This document shows positions 43,870-45,074 of a stretch of DNA of 45,074 nucleotides, one piece after another (the stretch's first letter is position 1; the number at the start of each line of letters is the position of its first letter). The notes under the pieces were generated by a model. The model ran no database searches. It saw only the letters and a list, made by a program, of their open reading frames with translations, and was not told the origin of the DNA. Source of the DNA: Isosphaeraceae bacterium (GTDB taxonomy: Bacteria > Planctomycetota > Planctomycetia > Isosphaerales > Isosphaeraceae); NCBI GenBank assembly GCA_021324445.1, contig JAJPJC010000138.1, forward strand, positions 1 through 45,074, given 5' to 3'. The position numbers were made by a program, and so were the translations under genes.

Positions 43870-44826
43870 TTACCACGCAAACTGTCGATAGAACGCCTCC
43901 TGCCGCTGGATCCAATTGCCCTTTCCCACGGCCAGCTCGCGGCGAGCGGCCAGGACCCGATGGGCCCGCCCGAGAGCCCAGGCCAGTCCCAGGGCGAACT
44001 CCGGACGACCCCGCAGGAGCGCCCAGCTCAGCCGGATCGGCACCCAGAGCCAGTGCCGCAGCAGCCGGGTCCCCGCGGTGTTCTTCCACATGAAGAGCAA
44101 CGTGTTGCGCAAGGCCAGCCGTTGGGCGCGCGCCAGGCCCAGCTCGGACGCGAACGTGCCGAATCCATGGTGGTAGGCGACCGCCTCGGGTACGTAGTAC
44201 CCCCGATAGCCGGCCATCCAGCCTCGGAATCCCAGGTCGAGGTCTTCGATCCGGCCGGGGAAGTAGATGGGGTCATAACCCCCGAGGGCCAGGAACCGGC
44301 GGCGGTCGACGGCCAGCACCGGCCCGGCCGCGGCGGTCAGATCGCGCCGGTTGAGAACCTCCTCGAACCCGGGCACCCGGCACATCCCCTGGACCAGGCC
44401 GTACCGCAGGCGAACGCGCGTCCGCATCCCCTCGTAGGTCCGGCCGTCGAAGGACCAGCAGAGCGGGGCGGAGAAGAGCGCGTCCTCGTGATCCTGGAAG
44501 ACCTTGAGAAGAGGCCCGACCGCGTCCGGGTGGAGCTGGATGTCGTTATTCAGGAGCAGGACGACCGGTTCCTCCAGTCGCGCCAGCACCTGGTTGAAGG
44601 AAGCCAGCCCCAGGTTGGGCTCGCGGACGAGGCCCACGGCCGGCCATCGCTGGGCCAGGTGCTGGCACGAGCCATCGGTCGAGCCGTTGTCCACGACCGT
44701 GACGGCGCAGGGGACCGGAGCGCGCCCGGCCGCCTCCAGGATGCTGGGCAGACAGGCATCGAGCCAGTGGCGCCCGTTGTAGTTCAGGACCAGGATCTGG
44801 GTGCGGTCGATCGTCAAGGGTTCCAT
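43870..44826 (-). CDS. Glycosyltransferase family 2 (rhamnosyltransferase-like)
   Basis: 318 aa. GT-A fold: ILVLNYNGRHWLDACL, TVVDNGSTDGS, VVLLLNNDIQLHPDA (metal site), GGYDPIYFPGRIEDLDLGFR (acceptor/catalytic region). It matches the WcaA/rhamnosyltransferase-type GT2 that build cell-surface polysaccharides. The C-terminal ~70 residues are basic and amphipathic and may bind the membrane. First gene of the minus-strand glycan run; the promoter at 44928-44956 lies ~100 nt upstream. Confidence 0.92.
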   Translation of the reverse strand: MEPLTIDRTQILVLNYNGRHWLDACLPSILEAAGRAPVPCAVTVVDNGSTDGSCQHLAQRWPAVGLVREPNLGLASFNQVLARLEEPVVLLLNNDIQLHPDAVGPLLKVFQDHEDALFSAPLCWSFDGRTYEGMRTRVRLRYGLVQGMCRVPGFEEVLNRRDLTAAAGPVLAVDRRRFLALGGYDPIYFPGRIEDLDLGFRGWMAGYRGYYVPEAVAYHHGFGTFASELGLARAQRLALRNTLLFMWKNTAGTRLLRHWLWVPIRLSWALLRGRPEFALGLAWALGRAHRVLAARRELAVGKGNWIQRQEAFYRQFAW

Positions 44827-44927
44827 CCCTCGCGCCCGGGTCGAACTTCCTGTCGGGGCATGATTTGCAGAGGATCAGACAGCCGCGCCGGCGGCGGGGA
44901 GCGATCGTGGGCCCCGCGTCGGTGCTT

Positions 44928-44956
44928 ACCATACGGTGCAACCCGGTTGCGGTCAA
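44928..44956 (-). promoter_or_regulatory. Sigma70-type promoter of the glycan cluster with an operator-like palindrome in the spacer
   Basis: On the minus strand: TTGACC (44956-44951), 17-nt spacer, TATGGT (44933-44928). The spacer contains the perfect inverted repeat GCAACC-G-GGTTGC (44938-44950), placed exactly between the boxes. This is the best promoter match in the window. A repressor or activator binding there would control the downstream transferases. Confidence 0.5.
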
Positions 44957-45074
44957 CCCCGGCGGCGCCCTGAGACATCCCCACCGAGGTTTTTGTGCGT
45001 AAAACACAGTGGCGCCCAGCCCTACGGATGAGACAATCGGTGTGGCTACGCACCGCGTCTTTCATCTTCTGAGG

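Noticed and set aside
1..45074. CRISPR array
   Set aside because: No set of identical 24-40-bp repeats with regular unique spacers was seen; the heptamer arrays and protein-coding repeats are not CRISPR-like.
1..45074. tRNA or rRNA genes
   Set aside because: I found no cloverleaf-like segment with conserved T-loop or anticodon features and no rRNA core sequence.

Overview
The window is GC-rich, densely coded DNA from a planctomycete, most likely of the Isosphaeraceae/Gemmatales type. The best markers are a cytochrome-fused PVC-type membrane dehydrogenase with HEAT repeats, a DUF1571 lipoprotein, giant Ser/Thr/Asp-rich surface proteins, a TPR/GT9-like transferase with a DUF6165-like tail, and a Cys-less/Cys-containing ketosynthase pair next to a GH3 ligase. 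The taxon is inferred from gene content only.

Layout. (1) 1-9.1 kb, minus strand: a very large secreted polymorphic-toxin-like protein (2,759 codons if read through) with a repetitive acidic stalk and a C-terminal methyltransferase-like domain, followed 2 bp later by a candidate immunity gene. An in-frame TAG splits the large gene. (2) 9.4-14.8 kb, plus: a TPR glycosyltransferase interrupted by an in-frame TGA, then the PVC dehydrogenase. (3) 14.9-17.6 kb, minus: a YafQ/RelB-type toxin-antitoxin pair and a Tsp/Prc-type S41 protease with a 1-bp frameshift. (4) 17.9-26.0 kb, plus: FabZ, ACP, FabZ, KS-beta (active Cys replaced by Asp), KS-alpha, membrane alpha/beta hydrolase and GH3 acyl-acid-amido synthetase, which looks like a dedicated type II fatty-acid/polyketide pathway ending in release or amino-acid conjugation. 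(5) 26.1-30.2 kb, plus: DUF1571 lipoprotein, lone receiver domain, NicO/RcnA-type metal exporter and a frameshifted lipoprotein MsrB. (6) 30.2-35.7 kb, plus: an anti-phage retron. A HEAT/ARM-repeat protein, a winged-helix + SWIM zinc-finger protein and a reverse transcriptase carrying both retron hallmarks (NAxxH and VTG) match the architecture I recall as type XIII. A 332-bp gap holds a long hairpin and end complementarity that I predict to be the msr-msd RNA. (7) 35.8-45 kb, minus: a small conserved protein, a lipase-like hydrolase, an unlisted 57-aa membrane protein, and a surface-glycan cluster (GT9, GT4, polysaccharide deacetylase, GT2-methyltransferase fusion, CDP-alcohol phosphotransferase, GT2) with overlapping start/stop codons, led by a promoter whose spacer is a perfect palindrome.

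Two window-wide patterns stand out. Four genes are broken by single-base events: two in-frame stops and two homopolymer indels. Four loci carry arrays of 7-bp degenerate tandem repeats; two of these are clearly bounded by inverted arrays, a third imperfectly so, and one lies inside a coding sequence at a domain-fusion point.
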